From assembly GCA_963666805.2 (NCBI GenBank), contig CAXXWR010000006.1, forward strand, positions 1-64,000: a stretch of 64,000 bases of DNA, written 5' to 3'. Source of the DNA: Fusibacter sp963666805 (GTDB lineage: Bacteria > Bacillota > Clostridia > Peptostreptococcales > Acidaminobacteraceae). Both the position numbers and the translations under genes were made by a program. Shown here piece by piece: positions 35,657-45,591 of the stretch; position 1 is the stretch's first letter, and each line of letters begins with the position of its first letter. Under the pieces are notes generated by a model, which was given only the letters and a program-made list of their open reading frames with translations, made no database searches and had not been told where the DNA came from.

Positions 35657-36682
35657 ATGGCAAAAAACAGTAACATGGCAACCCAGTGGAAAGAATTGGA
35701 ACAACGCTTGCAATTTGCGTCTTCGATTCTGATCACGACGCACCAAAATCCAGATGCGGATGGAATCGGATCCGAATTGGCTTTATATCTTTTATTGAAA
35801 AAAATGGGTAAGGATGTTTTCATTTTCAACATCTCGCCCACGCCGTCCAGCCTTAAATTCATGGATCCTGATCAGCTGTGCCATCGCTATGTTCCATCCG
35901 AACATCGAGACCTTCTCTCAAAGATCGATCTTGCCCTGGTTCTTGATACCGGGAATTTTTCCCGTATCGGCCAATTGGGCGCTGATTTGCTAACCGCAAA
36001 GGTTCCGATCGTTGCTATTGACCACCATCCAAAAGAAAACAGTCCTGTCTATCTCCAAGAGATCGTGAACGAGAAGGACTGTTCAGTGGGCAGAATGATC
36101 TATGACCTGATCATGTTTTGCTGTCCCGAAAAAATGGATAAAACCATGGCAACTGCCATATATACCGCTATAGCCGGCGATACGGGTAATTTCCGGTTCG
36201 GTAATACAACGGAACATTCGCACCGTGTTGCCGCTGAGCTAATGCCATATGGTATTGATGTCTACCGCATCTATATTAATTTATTCGGTAATATTTCCCG
36301 CTCGGGAGCAAAGTTGTTTGCAGCCATTATTCAAAGCCTTCATTTTTCCGATGACGGTCGTGTGGTGTGGTTTAATATCACGCGAAAAATGCTTGGCGAT
36401 AACGGTGCCGGCGATATGGATACCGAAGGAATTACCGATTTTATGCGTATGATAGACGGGGTGGAAGTTGCGATCATGTTTAAGGAACGACCCGATGGTT
36501 CAACGCGTATAAATTTCCGTTCAAAAGGAACGGTGGCAACGAATGCTATCGCCCGCCAATTCGGTGGTGGGGGACATATTCATGCCAGCGGGATCGTATC
36601 AGAAGAAACAATGGAAGAACTTCGCCCCAAAGTTGTGGACGCAATGATAAAACAAGTCAAAGAGACCTTTAATGAAAATTGA
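35657..36682 (+). CDS. DHH/DHHA1 phosphoesterase, NrnA-like
   Basis: A 341-residue bifunctional oligoribonuclease/pAp phosphatase-type protein. Motifs are NPDADGIGSELAL (motif I, D-x-D), ALVLDTGNFSRIG, VAIDHHP (the DHH motif), AGDTGNFRFG and the DHHA1 substrate loop RQFGGGGHIHASG. It degrades short RNA or cyclic dinucleotide products and pAp. ATG 35657 is chosen because the longer frame from 35591 runs through the heptad repeat tract. It overlaps ispH by 11 nt. Confidence 0.9.
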   Translation: MAKNSNMATQWKELEQRLQFASSILITTHQNPDADGIGSELALYLLLKKMGKDVFIFNISPTPSSLKFMDPDQLCHRYVPSEHRDLLSKIDLALVLDTGNFSRIGQLGADLLTAKVPIVAIDHHPKENSPVYLQEIVNEKDCSVGRMIYDLIMFCCPEKMDKTMATAIYTAIAGDTGNFRFGNTTEHSHRVAAELMPYGIDVYRIYINLFGNISRSGAKLFAAIIQSLHFSDDGRVVWFNITRKMLGDNGAGDMDTEGITDFMRMIDGVEVAIMFKERPDGSTRINFRSKGTVATNAIARQFGGGGHIHASGIVSEETMEELRPKVVDAMIKQVKETFNEN

Positions 36683-37508
36683 GATCGCTGAACATTGCGG
36701 TTTTTGTTCCGGTGTCAAGAATGCCGTTAAATTGGCAAATGAAGCTCTGGACCACCACGAAAAAGTAGCGGTTCTAGGCGATCTGGTCCATAATAAAGTC
36801 GTTATGGATGAGTTAAAGGAAAGGGGTCTCGTTTATGTTAGATCACTTGAAGACGTCGGTAATCTTCCCTTGCTGCTTCGCGCGCACGGAACGGATGTTA
36901 AACTGATGCTCAAGGCCAAAGAAATGGGTCTGAATATTATTGACGGCACCTGCCCGCTTGTACGTGAGATCCACAAACATGCGAGAGAACTTCAAGAAGA
37001 GGGTCGACAGGTGATAGTGATCGGGGACCGCGATCATGACGAGGTGCTGGGAATCGTTTCAAGGCTGAAGGATCCTTGTGTTGTTGAATCGCCTGAAGAC
37101 GTGTGTTCCTGTTCGTTGAAACAGCGCACGGGGGTTGTCATACAAAGCACACAACGCATTGAAAATGTGCAGAGAATCCTTCCGCTTTTATTGACAAAAT
37201 CACGCGATTGCCGTATCATTAATACGATATGCGAGCCAACCCGCAGAAATCAGGCGGAAATCGTTTCGATAGCAAAGAACAATGATTGTGTTCTGGTGAT
37301 CGGGGATCCGACTTCCGCTAACTCAAATCGTTTATTTGAAATGGCGCGCTCTTTAAATACCGCCACATTCATGGTGGCGAAAAAAGAAGAGATTGACGCC
37401 ACCTGGCTTAAGGGTTGTGCTTCACTTGGTATTACGGCCGGTGCAAGTACGCCCGAATATTTAATCGACAATATCGTTGAATACATTAACAATATATATG
37501 GAGAATAG
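36672..37508 (+). CDS. ispH: 4-hydroxy-3-methylbut-2-enyl diphosphate reductase
   Basis: A 278-residue [4Fe-4S] enzyme giving IPP and DMAPP in the last step of the MEP isoprenoid pathway. Cluster cysteines are C12 (HCGFCSGVKNAV), the Cys in DGTCPLVREIHKHA and the Cys in NTICEPTRRNQ. Substrate-binding HGT (LLLRAHGTDV) and GDPTSANSNRL are also present. It overlaps the DHH gene by 11 nt and is followed by pdxS after 6 nt. Its product would also supply the UbiA substrate. Confidence 0.96.
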   Translation: MKIEIAEHCGFCSGVKNAVKLANEALDHHEKVAVLGDLVHNKVVMDELKERGLVYVRSLEDVGNLPLLLRAHGTDVKLMLKAKEMGLNIIDGTCPLVREIHKHARELQEEGRQVIVIGDRDHDEVLGIVSRLKDPCVVESPEDVCSCSLKQRTGVVIQSTQRIENVQRILPLLLTKSRDCRIINTICEPTRRNQAEIVSIAKNNDCVLVIGDPTSANSNRLFEMARSLNTATFMVAKKEEIDATWLKGCASLGITAGASTPEYLIDNIVEYINNIYGE

Positions 37509-37514
37509 AACGAA

Positions 37515-38396
37515 ATGAAAAAAGGTACTTTTGAGGTTAAGGTCGGCCTGGCTGAAATGCTGAAGGGCGGCGTTATTATGGATGTTACGAATGTGGAACA
37601 GGCCAAGATCGCCGAAGACGCCGGCGCGGCATCGGTAATGGCACTTGAGCGGATTCCTGCCGACATTCGCGCTTACGGCGGTATTGCCCGCATGAGCAAT
37701 CCTGAAATGATCCTCAAGATCAAAGAAGCCGTTTCCATCCCGGTGATGGCAAAATGCCGTATCGGTCACTTCGCCGAGGCACAGATCCTGCAAGAAATTG
37801 GTGTTGATTTTATAGATGAATCTGAAGTACTGACTCCTGCCGATGAAGAAAACCATGTCTGGAAACACGATTTCACCGTACCTTTTGTGTGCGGTTGTCG
37901 AAATCTGGGCGAAGCTCTGCGCCGTATCGGCGAAGGTGCCGCAATGATCCGCACCAAAGGTGAACCGGGAACCGGTGACATTGTTGAAGCGGTTCGTCAC
38001 ATGCGTGAAGTAACTGCTGAAATTCGCAGACTGGCCAGCATGGATAAAACAGAACTTATGGCAACAGCGAAAAACCTCGGCGCTCCTTTCGCTCTGGTTG
38101 AATGGGTGGCAGAGAACGGCAAACTTCCTGTTCCCAACTTTGCCGCCGGCGGTGTTGCAACGCCCGCTGATGCATCTCTGATGATGCAGCTTGGCGCCGA
38201 ATCTATTTTCGTCGGCTCGGGTATTTTTATGTCCAATGACCCCATGCCGCGCGCGGAAGCCATTGTTAAGGCCGTGACCCATTATAAAGATCCTGCTGTC
38301 CTTGCTGAAGTTTCAAAAGGCCTCAAAGACGCCATGGTCGGCATCTCTGCTGCGGCGCTTGAAGAAAAAGAAAAAATGGCTAAACGCGGCTGGTAA
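37515..38396 (+). CDS. pdxS: Pyridoxal 5'-phosphate synthase, synthase subunit
   Basis: A 293-residue (beta/alpha)8 enzyme of the DXP-independent vitamin B6 route; it combines ribose 5-phosphate, glyceraldehyde 3-phosphate and ammonia. GGVIMDVTNVEQAKIAEDAG holds the catalytic Asp, ASVMALERIPADIR the first Lys-equivalent loop, and PVMAKCRIGH the catalytic Lys. FAAGGVATPADASLMMQLGA and FVGSGIF form the phosphate site. Paired with pdxT 3 nt downstream. Confidence 0.97.
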   Translation: MKKGTFEVKVGLAEMLKGGVIMDVTNVEQAKIAEDAGAASVMALERIPADIRAYGGIARMSNPEMILKIKEAVSIPVMAKCRIGHFAEAQILQEIGVDFIDESEVLTPADEENHVWKHDFTVPFVCGCRNLGEALRRIGEGAAMIRTKGEPGTGDIVEAVRHMREVTAEIRRLASMDKTELMATAKNLGAPFALVEWVAENGKLPVPNFAAGGVATPADASLMMQLGAESIFVGSGIFMSNDPMPRAEAIVKAVTHYKDPAVLAEVSKGLKDAMVGISAAALEEKEKMAKRGW

Positions 38397-38399
38397 AAC

Positions 38400-39005
38400 A
38401 TGTCCAAACTACTTGTCGGTGTTCTTGGAATACAGGGTGCCTACGAAAAGCACGCACGTATGATCGAACTTTCCGGTGCAAATTCCACGATCATTAAATA
38501 TCGAGAACAACTTGATCACATTGATGGTTTGGTCCTGCCCGGCGGTGAATCAACGACCATGACCAAAGTTATGGGTTTTCGTATCAGCTATGATGATATT
38601 CTCGCCTTTGCAAAAAAGAAGCCGGTGTTTGGAACATGTGCAGGACTTATCCTGTTAGGAAGAGGGATCGATGACCCGCGTGTTAAACAATTCGGAATTC
38701 TTGACGCCCATATTTCAAGAAACGCTTACGGCTCACAAAAGGATTCCTTCGTTGACAATATCGAACTCGCATTTGATCGCAACCAACCATTGCACGCGGT
38801 GTTCATTCGCGCTCCCCGCATTGAAAAGATCGGCGCGGATGTGAAAATTCTTGCCAAGTGTAACGGTGAACCGGTGTTGGTTGAGTCCAAACAATATCTG
38901 GGTGCCACTTTTCATCCGGAATTAACGGACGACCCCAGGATACACATGTATTTCGTTAAGAAGATCATGGAGGTGAAACATGGAGAAAAGAACACACCGT
39001 CATAA
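38400..39005 (+). CDS. pdxT: Pyridoxal 5'-phosphate synthase, glutaminase subunit
   Basis: A 201-residue class I glutamine amidotransferase that feeds ammonia to PdxS. GVLGIQGAYEKHARM, LVLPGGESTTM, the nucleophile in VFGTCAGLIL, and the His-Glu dyad in TFHPELTDD are all present. Its 3' end overlaps the LiaF-like gene by 26 nt. Confidence 0.97.
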   Translation: MSKLLVGVLGIQGAYEKHARMIELSGANSTIIKYREQLDHIDGLVLPGGESTTMTKVMGFRISYDDILAFAKKKPVFGTCAGLILLGRGIDDPRVKQFGILDAHISRNAYGSQKDSFVDNIELAFDRNQPLHAVFIRAPRIEKIGADVKILAKCNGEPVLVESKQYLGATFHPELTDDPRIHMYFVKKIMEVKHGEKNTPS

Positions 39006-39696
39006 TTTATTTCGCGTTGTTCTGGCTCTTGTGTTTGTGGCTTTTGGCCTGGTGGCCCTTGGCAACAATCTTGGCTGGTGGAATATTGACGACCTATTCC
39101 TTGAATGGTGGCCGATGATACTTGTGCTTATCGGTTTAATAACCATTTTTGCTCCCGGCGGTTCCTGGGGCGGTGGAATATTCCTGATTTTTCTGGGTGC
39201 GATATTTCTTTTACACTCGCACGGTATCTATGATATCTCGGAATTGATTTGGCCGGCCTTGTTGATGATGGTGGGTATTATGATCTGGCCCCGTCGAAAA
39301 TATGTTTCAGATGAACATGACGGCGGAAGTCGCTCTAACACCAAGTATCGCGATACCGGTACAGATCATGTCTTCAATATTAATACACTGTTTACTTCTC
39401 GCCGCGAAGTGATCCGGGATGATCAATTAAAGGGCGGACACGTTACATCCGTGTTTTCACAACTGGACATTGATCTACGCGAAAGCCAAGCGAGAGACAA
39501 TACCTATATTGAAGTTACCGCCGTTTTCGGCAGCGCAAGTATCATGATCCCAAAAGACTGGAAGGTTATAAAACACGGTGGTCCTGTTTTCGGAAAAGTC
39601 AATGACAAACGAACCGACATCCGGGAAAATAGTTTCACCAAAGCCGTTACCATTGAAATGAATGCCATTTTCGGATCGGTCGATCTCTTGAATTAA
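38980..39696 (+). CDS. DUF5668/LiaF-like membrane protein
   Basis: A 238-residue membrane protein. Four short hydrophobic segments occupy residues 10-105 (VVLALVFVAFGLVALGNNLG, MILVLIGLITIFAPGG, GIFLIFLGAIFLL, IWPALLMMVGIMIWP), the DUF5668 layout. A soluble C-terminal part follows, with SVFSQLDIDLRES and VTAVFGSASIMIPKDWKV, typical of LiaF/VraT-type cell-wall-stress proteins that form a beta-helical repeat. Overlap with pdxT suggests shared transcription, but no functional link to vitamin B6 is evident. Confidence 0.8.
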   Translation: MEKRTHRHNLFRVVLALVFVAFGLVALGNNLGWWNIDDLFLEWWPMILVLIGLITIFAPGGSWGGGIFLIFLGAIFLLHSHGIYDISELIWPALLMMVGIMIWPRRKYVSDEHDGGSRSNTKYRDTGTDHVFNINTLFTSRREVIRDDQLKGGHVTSVFSQLDIDLRESQARDNTYIEVTAVFGSASIMIPKDWKVIKHGGPVFGKVNDKRTDIRENSFTKAVTIEMNAIFGSVDLLN

Positions 39697-39706
39697 TATA
39701 TATGAT

Positions 39707-42292
39707 ATGCCTGTGAAATATAATCGTTACATCGTTTTATTCTTGTGTCTTTTCTCCTTTGCGTTTGCTAAAGTGTGGAATGTATCGGTTTCCGATACGA
39801 TTAAATCCATTCAATCAGCTATTGATACCGCCGCATCCGGCGATACGGTACTTGTCGGCAGTTCACACCAAAATGTTGGCCCGATTGAGATTATCGGCAA
39901 AAAGATCGCCCTGATCTCAAAAGGCTATTTGAACAATCCCGGTACCTATGGCATTGCATCGGGTGCTGCTTTGTTTGATACGTTAAACTATCTCCCACAA
40001 TTAACGCTTAGCTCGGCAGATAGCTCCGTTATCATGGGTTTACTGATCGATAAAAGCGATATTGGTAACGGGGGAGGGGTACTTGTTCAAAATTCCGACC
40101 ATATTCATATTGAGGGTGTGTATTTTAGGGCAAATTCTCTTATGCTTGAAAATTCATCGCTTGTTTTGTATAACACACGTTTTTATGGTTTGGATTCAGC
40201 GGCTATTGATCTTATTTCATCGAAAAATTCAACCCTGGAAATTAAAAAAGCGGTTATTAAGAACTCGTATGTCGACAATTTGATCAGTACCGGAAACGGG
40301 ACGGAGCTTTCTGTGGAGAACCTGTCCGTTTATGATAATGTTTGTGCAGGCGAGCTGTACAAGATAGGGTCATCTATGGCCTATTTTAATTTTATAACCT
40401 CATACGACAACAGCACGCCGGCGGAAGATTGGTCTTTTTCATCGACCTGGACAAGTATTCGCAATTCCGTACTGGAGTTCGCCCCACCCCTTGATATTGA
40501 AAATTGCGAGGTTAATTATTCAGCCCTTCCCGGTAATTATCCGGGAACGGGGAACCTGTCTGCCGATCCGCTTATCAATTCCGAAAATGATTATCCGGCC
40601 TTGCTCGAAACCTCTCCTTGTATTTCTGCGGCAGATCCGGATACTACCGGTATTCCGCGTCTTGACATTCTTGGCCACGCCCGGCCCGATCCGGAATGGG
40701 CGCCGCCGGATATGGGCGCATACGAATCCGAACGCCACATGTTGCTAAACGATGACAATTTATTCTGGATAAGCAAAGGGGGAGATGATATCTGGGGCAA
40801 CGGAAGCAATGAATATCCTTTTGCTTCATTGCAGGCAGGCATCGATTATGCCAATGTTGCCGATACCCTAATCCTGCTACCCGGTACCTATATGACAAAT
40901 GCCTTGATCGATGTTAAGCCACTGACTATCGGATCGCAATATCTATTAAGCGAAAATAGGGCTTATAAGGATTCCGTGATTTTGGCTCCGGATACTTCTG
41001 AGGCTAATCCCATCATCCTTGTGCGCAACACCGATTCCCTGATGCTGGCCGGTATAACCCTGCGAGAAGGACAAGGCCGGGAATTCTATAATAACTATTC
41101 TTTTGGCGGAGCAATTTATTGTGAAAACTCGGGCTTAAATCTGATGTCTGTTGATTTTAAGGAGAATAGCTCAAAATATAGCGGTGGCGCGTTATATGCT
41201 CTCGAATCAGAAGTATATGCCACTGAAGTCCTGTTTGACAACAATCATTCATACCTTGGTGGGGCGGTATCTTTATCTGCCAGCACGGGGTACTTTTCCA
41301 ATGTGATGATCCATGATAATGTCGCCTCTTCGGGGGGCGGTATCTATCTTGAAAATGTATCAAAACTCTTTGCATATTATTTGGACCTTACGGGCAATGC
41401 TGCCGACAATGATCTGGTCACCTCATTTTCAAAACCCGCGGCAATCTCACAATACGGTGGCGGCATATATGCCATAAGCTCTAACCTGCGTCTGCACAAC
41501 ACCCTTATTGCAGATAATCATTCCGTTAATCACGGTTCTGCCATTGCACAGAAATACGGTACGTTTTACCTTCTTCAATCAACCGTTACGGAAAATAATT
41601 CCGCTGCCGAATCCACAAGCGCTATTTATCTGAATGATCTCACCGGAGACGCCATTATTGTTAATTCAATTCTTTATGACCAAAATGAAGATGAACTGAT
41701 ACTGGCGGACTGCGATGTCCTTGCCGATCATGCTTTTATTGCCGGCGGCGAAGATGCCGTTATACATATGGGCGCTGAAAACAACCTGGATTTTGAGTCC
41801 GTTCTAACTGGCGATCCCGGCTTGGATGAAGGCTATGGTCTGACCTTAAGCTCACAATGCCTTAATGCCGGACTGACTTCCTACCTTTTGGACGATGAAT
41901 ACCTTCTAAATTACGATGCATCCGAATATGATGCACCCGCACCACATCTGGGACACAATGGTGCTTACCCAACAGCTCCTTTTAAGCTTGAGTTCGTTGT
42001 GTCGTCTTCCATTGAAAACATCCCTGAAGGTTATGAGTTATTAAAAGCTTATCCCAATCCTTTTAATCCATATACCACGATCGAATTCAATCTGGCATAT
42101 TCGGGCGATGTGCGCTTACGTGTCTTTGACCTGTCAGGCAGACTCGTTAGTGAACTTGTTGACAAACATTTGCGGGGCGGATTATACAAGATCAACTTTA
42201 ATGCCTCTTATCTTCCTTCCGGTATTTATATTGCACAATTGGTTAGGAATAGGGAAATTATCTCTAGTCAAAAAATTCTCTTGGTGAAATAA
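39707..42292 (+). CDS. Type IX secreted parallel beta-helix protein
   Basis: An 861-residue exported protein. The signal peptide is residues 1-21 (YIVLFLCLFSFAFA). Two right-handed beta-helix segments start with SIQSAIDTAASGDTVLVGS and PFASLQAGIDYANVADTLILLPG. Between them is a choice-of-anchor-Q-like segment with SADPLINSENDYPALLETSPCI, then PPDMGAYES. The C-terminal 85 residues form a type IX sorting domain (KAYPNPFNPYTTIEFNL, RVFDLSGRLVSELVD, YLPSGIYIAQLV). Pectate-lyase-like folds often bind or cut surface polysaccharides, but no catalytic site can be named. It ends TAATG, overlapping mnmE. Confidence 0.85.
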   Translation: MPVKYNRYIVLFLCLFSFAFAKVWNVSVSDTIKSIQSAIDTAASGDTVLVGSSHQNVGPIEIIGKKIALISKGYLNNPGTYGIASGAALFDTLNYLPQLTLSSADSSVIMGLLIDKSDIGNGGGVLVQNSDHIHIEGVYFRANSLMLENSSLVLYNTRFYGLDSAAIDLISSKNSTLEIKKAVIKNSYVDNLISTGNGTELSVENLSVYDNVCAGELYKIGSSMAYFNFITSYDNSTPAEDWSFSSTWTSIRNSVLEFAPPLDIENCEVNYSALPGNYPGTGNLSADPLINSENDYPALLETSPCISAADPDTTGIPRLDILGHARPDPEWAPPDMGAYESERHMLLNDDNLFWISKGGDDIWGNGSNEYPFASLQAGIDYANVADTLILLPGTYMTNALIDVKPLTIGSQYLLSENRAYKDSVILAPDTSEANPIILVRNTDSLMLAGITLREGQGREFYNNYSFGGAIYCENSGLNLMSVDFKENSSKYSGGALYALESEVYATEVLFDNNHSYLGGAVSLSASTGYFSNVMIHDNVASSGGGIYLENVSKLFAYYLDLTGNAADNDLVTSFSKPAAISQYGGGIYAISSNLRLHNTLIADNHSVNHGSAIAQKYGTFYLLQSTVTENNSAAESTSAIYLNDLTGDAIIVNSILYDQNEDELILADCDVLADHAFIAGGEDAVIHMGAENNLDFESVLTGDPGLDEGYGLTLSSQCLNAGLTSYLLDDEYLLNYDASEYDAPAPHLGHNGAYPTAPFKLEFVVSSSIENIPEGYELLKAYPNPFNPYTTIEFNLAYSGDVRLRVFDLSGRLVSELVDKHLRGGLYKINFNASYLPSGIYIAQLVRNREIISSQKILLVK

Positions 42293-43653
42293 TGGCTGTT
42301 TTCGACCACAAAGATACCATTGCGGCTATTTCAACCCCGCCGGGTGTTGGCGGGATCGCCGTAATTCGACTTTCAGGAGAAAACGCAAAAGAACTGTCGT
42401 TGCTGGGACTTGAGATCTCAGAACTAAAAGAGCGCTACGCTCATTTTACCAGGGTTGTTGATCCCGACAGGAAAGAGATCATCGATGATGTGGTGGTTAC
42501 CTGGTTCAAGGCGCCGGCATCCTATACCGGTGACGATACGGTTGAGATTTCCTGCCACGGGGGATACGCTGCGGCTCCGGCTATACTTGAATTATATTTT
42601 GGATTGGGTGCCAGACCTGCATTGCCCGGTGAATTTACACGGCGGGCATTCCTAAACGGTAAAATGGACCTGCTTCAAGCCGAGGCGGTAGCCGATCTTA
42701 TTCATGCCGTTTCGGATAGCGGAAAAAAGTTGGCAACCCGAACCCTAGAGGGTAAGCTGTCTGAAAGAGTGACCGCTATCAGGCAAGAACTCACCGATAT
42801 TGCCTCTATCTTAGAGTTAGAACTTGATTTTGTTGAACAGGAAATCACTACCCTTGATCACGATAAAATTCTTTCAAAAACAGATGAGGCTAAAACCCAT
42901 TTGCTTGATCTGTACAACTCCTATTCGGGTGGAAAGATCTTGCGCGAAGGGGCTCTCGTCGCGATCGCGGGACGCCCCAATGCCGGTAAATCGTCTTTAT
43001 TGAATGCGTTTCTTAAAGAAGAACGCGCGATTATTTCTCATATACCCGGTACAACGCGCGACACGATCGAGGAATCATTTATACATGATAATGTTGTCTT
43101 CAGGCTGGTAGATACCGCGGGATTGCGAGACACAGATGATCCGGTTGAAAAGATCGGTACCGATAGAGCTAAAGCAACCCTTAATAGATCTGATCTGATC
43201 TTGTTAGTGGTGGACCCAAGTGGTGCCGATGACCTTGCTTTTGAGAAAAACTTTTTACACACCTACTCTAAAAATCAACTTATCGTTGTTTATAATAAAA
43301 ACGATCTACGTTGTGATATTCCTGAACTTAAAAGCAAACACGCTATCTCTGTCTCAGCGACGGAACATGATAATATTGACAGGCTGTCTGATATGATGGC
43401 CGACATAATAAAAGAACATTTTCTTATTGGCGCTGAAACTATTGCCATTACACGCCAGCGTCACAGACTTGCCCTGCAAGACTCGCTTTCCGCGCTGAAA
43501 AGAACGGAAAAAGCCCTGCAAAATAATATGTCTAACGAATTCCTCGCTCTGGATATACGCGAGGCTATTGCGGCCCTGGATGACATCATGGGTCATACCA
43601 CATCTGAGGATGTATTGAACAATATTTTTGATCAGTTTTGTATCGGAAAGTAA
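42292..43653 (+). CDS. mnmE: tRNA uridine-5-carboxymethylaminomethyl modification GTPase
   Basis: A 453-residue GTPase that works with MnmG on wobble U34 of several tRNAs. The folate-binding N-terminal domain (AAISTPPGVGGIAVIRLSGE, RAFLNGKMDLLQAEAVADLI) is followed by the G domain with G1 GRPNAGKSSLLN, G2 PGTTRDTIEE, G3 DTAGLRDT and G4 NKNDL. The invariant C-terminal CIGK is present. Its start overlaps the stop of the upstream gene (TAATG). mnmG follows after about 105 nt. Confidence 0.97.
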   Translation: MAVFDHKDTIAAISTPPGVGGIAVIRLSGENAKELSLLGLEISELKERYAHFTRVVDPDRKEIIDDVVVTWFKAPASYTGDDTVEISCHGGYAAAPAILELYFGLGARPALPGEFTRRAFLNGKMDLLQAEAVADLIHAVSDSGKKLATRTLEGKLSERVTAIRQELTDIASILELELDFVEQEITTLDHDKILSKTDEAKTHLLDLYNSYSGGKILREGALVAIAGRPNAGKSSLLNAFLKEERAIISHIPGTTRDTIEESFIHDNVVFRLVDTAGLRDTDDPVEKIGTDRAKATLNRSDLILLVVDPSGADDLAFEKNFLHTYSKNQLIVVYNKNDLRCDIPELKSKHAISVSATEHDNIDRLSDMMADIIKEHFLIGAETIAITRQRHRLALQDSLSALKRTEKALQNNMSNEFLALDIREAIAALDDIMGHTTSEDVLNNIFDQFCIGK

Positions 43654-43704
43654 GCGCAATTGCTGATTCCTGCGTTCATGCTATTTCGACAGAGCACACC
43701 ACAT

Positions 43705-43740
43705 CGTATTTTTCCCTTTTGCCTTTTGTCTTCAAATTTG
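43705..43740. repeat. Heptad-period CTTTTGC/CTTTTGT tract
   Basis: Short tract TTTTCCC, TTTTGCC, TTTTGTC, TTCAAAT between mnmE and mnmG; the same family as the tract at about 35580. Confidence 0.5.
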
Positions 43741-43758
43741 ATATCGTAAATTCTTTTT

Positions 43759-45591
43759 ATGGCAAAATTTTACGACATCGTGGTTGTGGGAGGCGGTCAT
43801 GCGGGAGTAGAGGCTGCCCTTGCTGCTGCTCGTTCGGGCAAAAAAACCGCGCTTATTACCATAGAAAGATCATCTATCGCGCGCATGAGCTGTAATCCCT
43901 CTATCGGCGGATTAGCTAAGGGGCACCTCGTCCGAGAACTGGATGTTCTGGGTGGAGAAATGGGAAAGGCGATCGATGCTACGGGAATTCAATTTAAATT
44001 GCTTAATCGCTCAAAAGGGCGTGCTGTTTGGTCTCCTCGCGCCCAGGCAGATAAAATCAAATACGAAAAATATATGCAAAAAGTCCTGGGAGGTCAGGCC
44101 GGACTTGATATCATTGAATCTGATGCCCGCGCCCTTGATATTGTGAACGATCAATTGCAGGGCGTATATTTACAAGATGGAACTCTTGTAAAAACAAATG
44201 CTTGTATTCTTACGAACGGAACATTTCTTCGTGGCAAGATCCATATTGGAGATATTCAGATCGCCGCAGGCCGTTACGGAGAATTACCGTCAATTGGCAT
44301 CTCTGATCAATTAAGAAAATTGGGCTTTTCTGTTGGCCGGTTGAAAACGGGCACACCTTCCCGGATCACCAAACGTTCAATTGATTTTTCCAAGCTGGAA
44401 ATTCAGAGTGGAGATTTGGATCCACGCCCTTTCTCCCATTCTACGCAAGATTTCGATCCGCCCGATATTCCTTGTTGGCTGGCTTATACCAAAGAAGAAA
44501 CACATGAGATCCTACGTTCCGCACTGGATCGTTCCCCTTTATACACGGGCAAGATAGATGGCGTTGGCCCCCGCTATTGTCCCAGCATAGAGGATAAGAT
44601 CGTCCGTTTTTCAGACAAGACCCAGCACCAGTTGTTCCTTGAGCCCGAATGGGAGGGTTCTTCTCAGTGGTATGTCAATGGTTTTTCGTCATCCCTGCCG
44701 ATCGACATTCAAATAAGAGCGCTTCGCTCTGTTCCCGGTTTAGAAAATGCAGAATTCATTAAGATCGGTTATGCTATAGAATATGATTACTTTCCTTCAT
44801 ATCAGATCAACCGATCTTTGGAAACAAAATTGGTCTCGGGCTTGTATTTTGCGGGGCAGATTAATGGGACCAGCGGTTATGAAGAGGCTGCCGTCCAGGG
44901 ATTTATGGCTGCCGCGAATGCCGTAAGGAAACTTGATAATAAAAAACCGATCGTGTTTGAAAGACATCGGGCTTATATCGGTGTATTGATCGACGACCTG
45001 TGTTCAAAAGAAACAACGGAACCATACCGCATGTTCACCTCTCTGGCAGAATACCGTTTATTGTTGCGCTGGGATAATGCTCATTTGCGCTTGTGCGAGC
45101 CGGCAAAAGAGCTTGGAATCCAGGCAATCGACCAGATCGAGCTTTTTGAAAGAGTGAAAAGAGAAGCTCACGTTCTTGTTTCCCAATTTGAAAAAACCAG
45201 GATTCCTGCCGATAATCCTCTCAATATTGATGTCGATCAAACGCTTTCTTTGGCTTTATTGATACGCCAACAAAAGATAAACGAAGAAAGGATAAGCGAT
45301 ATTCAAAAATATTTTTTCCCCGACTATCTATTGGATTCCATTGACCAGGCATATGTTCAAGTTCGTTATGATGGATATATTGACAGACAAAACAAGCAGG
45401 TAAAAAAAATGAACCAACTTGAATCAAAACGCATACCTGGTGATTTTGATTATGATAAAATTACCTCGCTTTCGAATGAGGGAAGAGAGAAACTGAAAAA
45501 GTTTCTCCCGGATACGATTGGGCAGGCAAGTCGCATTCGCGGTATTTCACCCGCTGATATTCAGGTTCTCCTGATTTTTCTCTCAAGGTAG
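43759..45591 (+). CDS. mnmG: tRNA uridine-5-carboxymethylaminomethyl modification enzyme, FAD subunit
   Basis: A 610-residue FAD protein, partner of MnmE. The dinucleotide-binding VVVGGGHAGVEAALAAARSG is at the N-terminus. MSCNPSIGGLAKGHLVRELD and the Cys-containing GVGPRYCPSIEDKIVRF are the family signatures. The C-terminal helical tRNA/MnmE-binding part holds RIRGISPADIQVLLIFL. Expected length. Last gene of the plus-strand series. Confidence 0.97.
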   Translation: MAKFYDIVVVGGGHAGVEAALAAARSGKKTALITIERSSIARMSCNPSIGGLAKGHLVRELDVLGGEMGKAIDATGIQFKLLNRSKGRAVWSPRAQADKIKYEKYMQKVLGGQAGLDIIESDARALDIVNDQLQGVYLQDGTLVKTNACILTNGTFLRGKIHIGDIQIAAGRYGELPSIGISDQLRKLGFSVGRLKTGTPSRITKRSIDFSKLEIQSGDLDPRPFSHSTQDFDPPDIPCWLAYTKEETHEILRSALDRSPLYTGKIDGVGPRYCPSIEDKIVRFSDKTQHQLFLEPEWEGSSQWYVNGFSSSLPIDIQIRALRSVPGLENAEFIKIGYAIEYDYFPSYQINRSLETKLVSGLYFAGQINGTSGYEEAAVQGFMAAANAVRKLDNKKPIVFERHRAYIGVLIDDLCSKETTEPYRMFTSLAEYRLLLRWDNAHLRLCEPAKELGIQAIDQIELFERVKREAHVLVSQFEKTRIPADNPLNIDVDQTLSLALLIRQQKINEERISDIQKYFFPDYLLDSIDQAYVQVRYDGYIDRQNKQVKKMNQLESKRIPGDFDYDKITSLSNEGREKLKKFLPDTIGQASRIRGISPADIQVLLIFLSR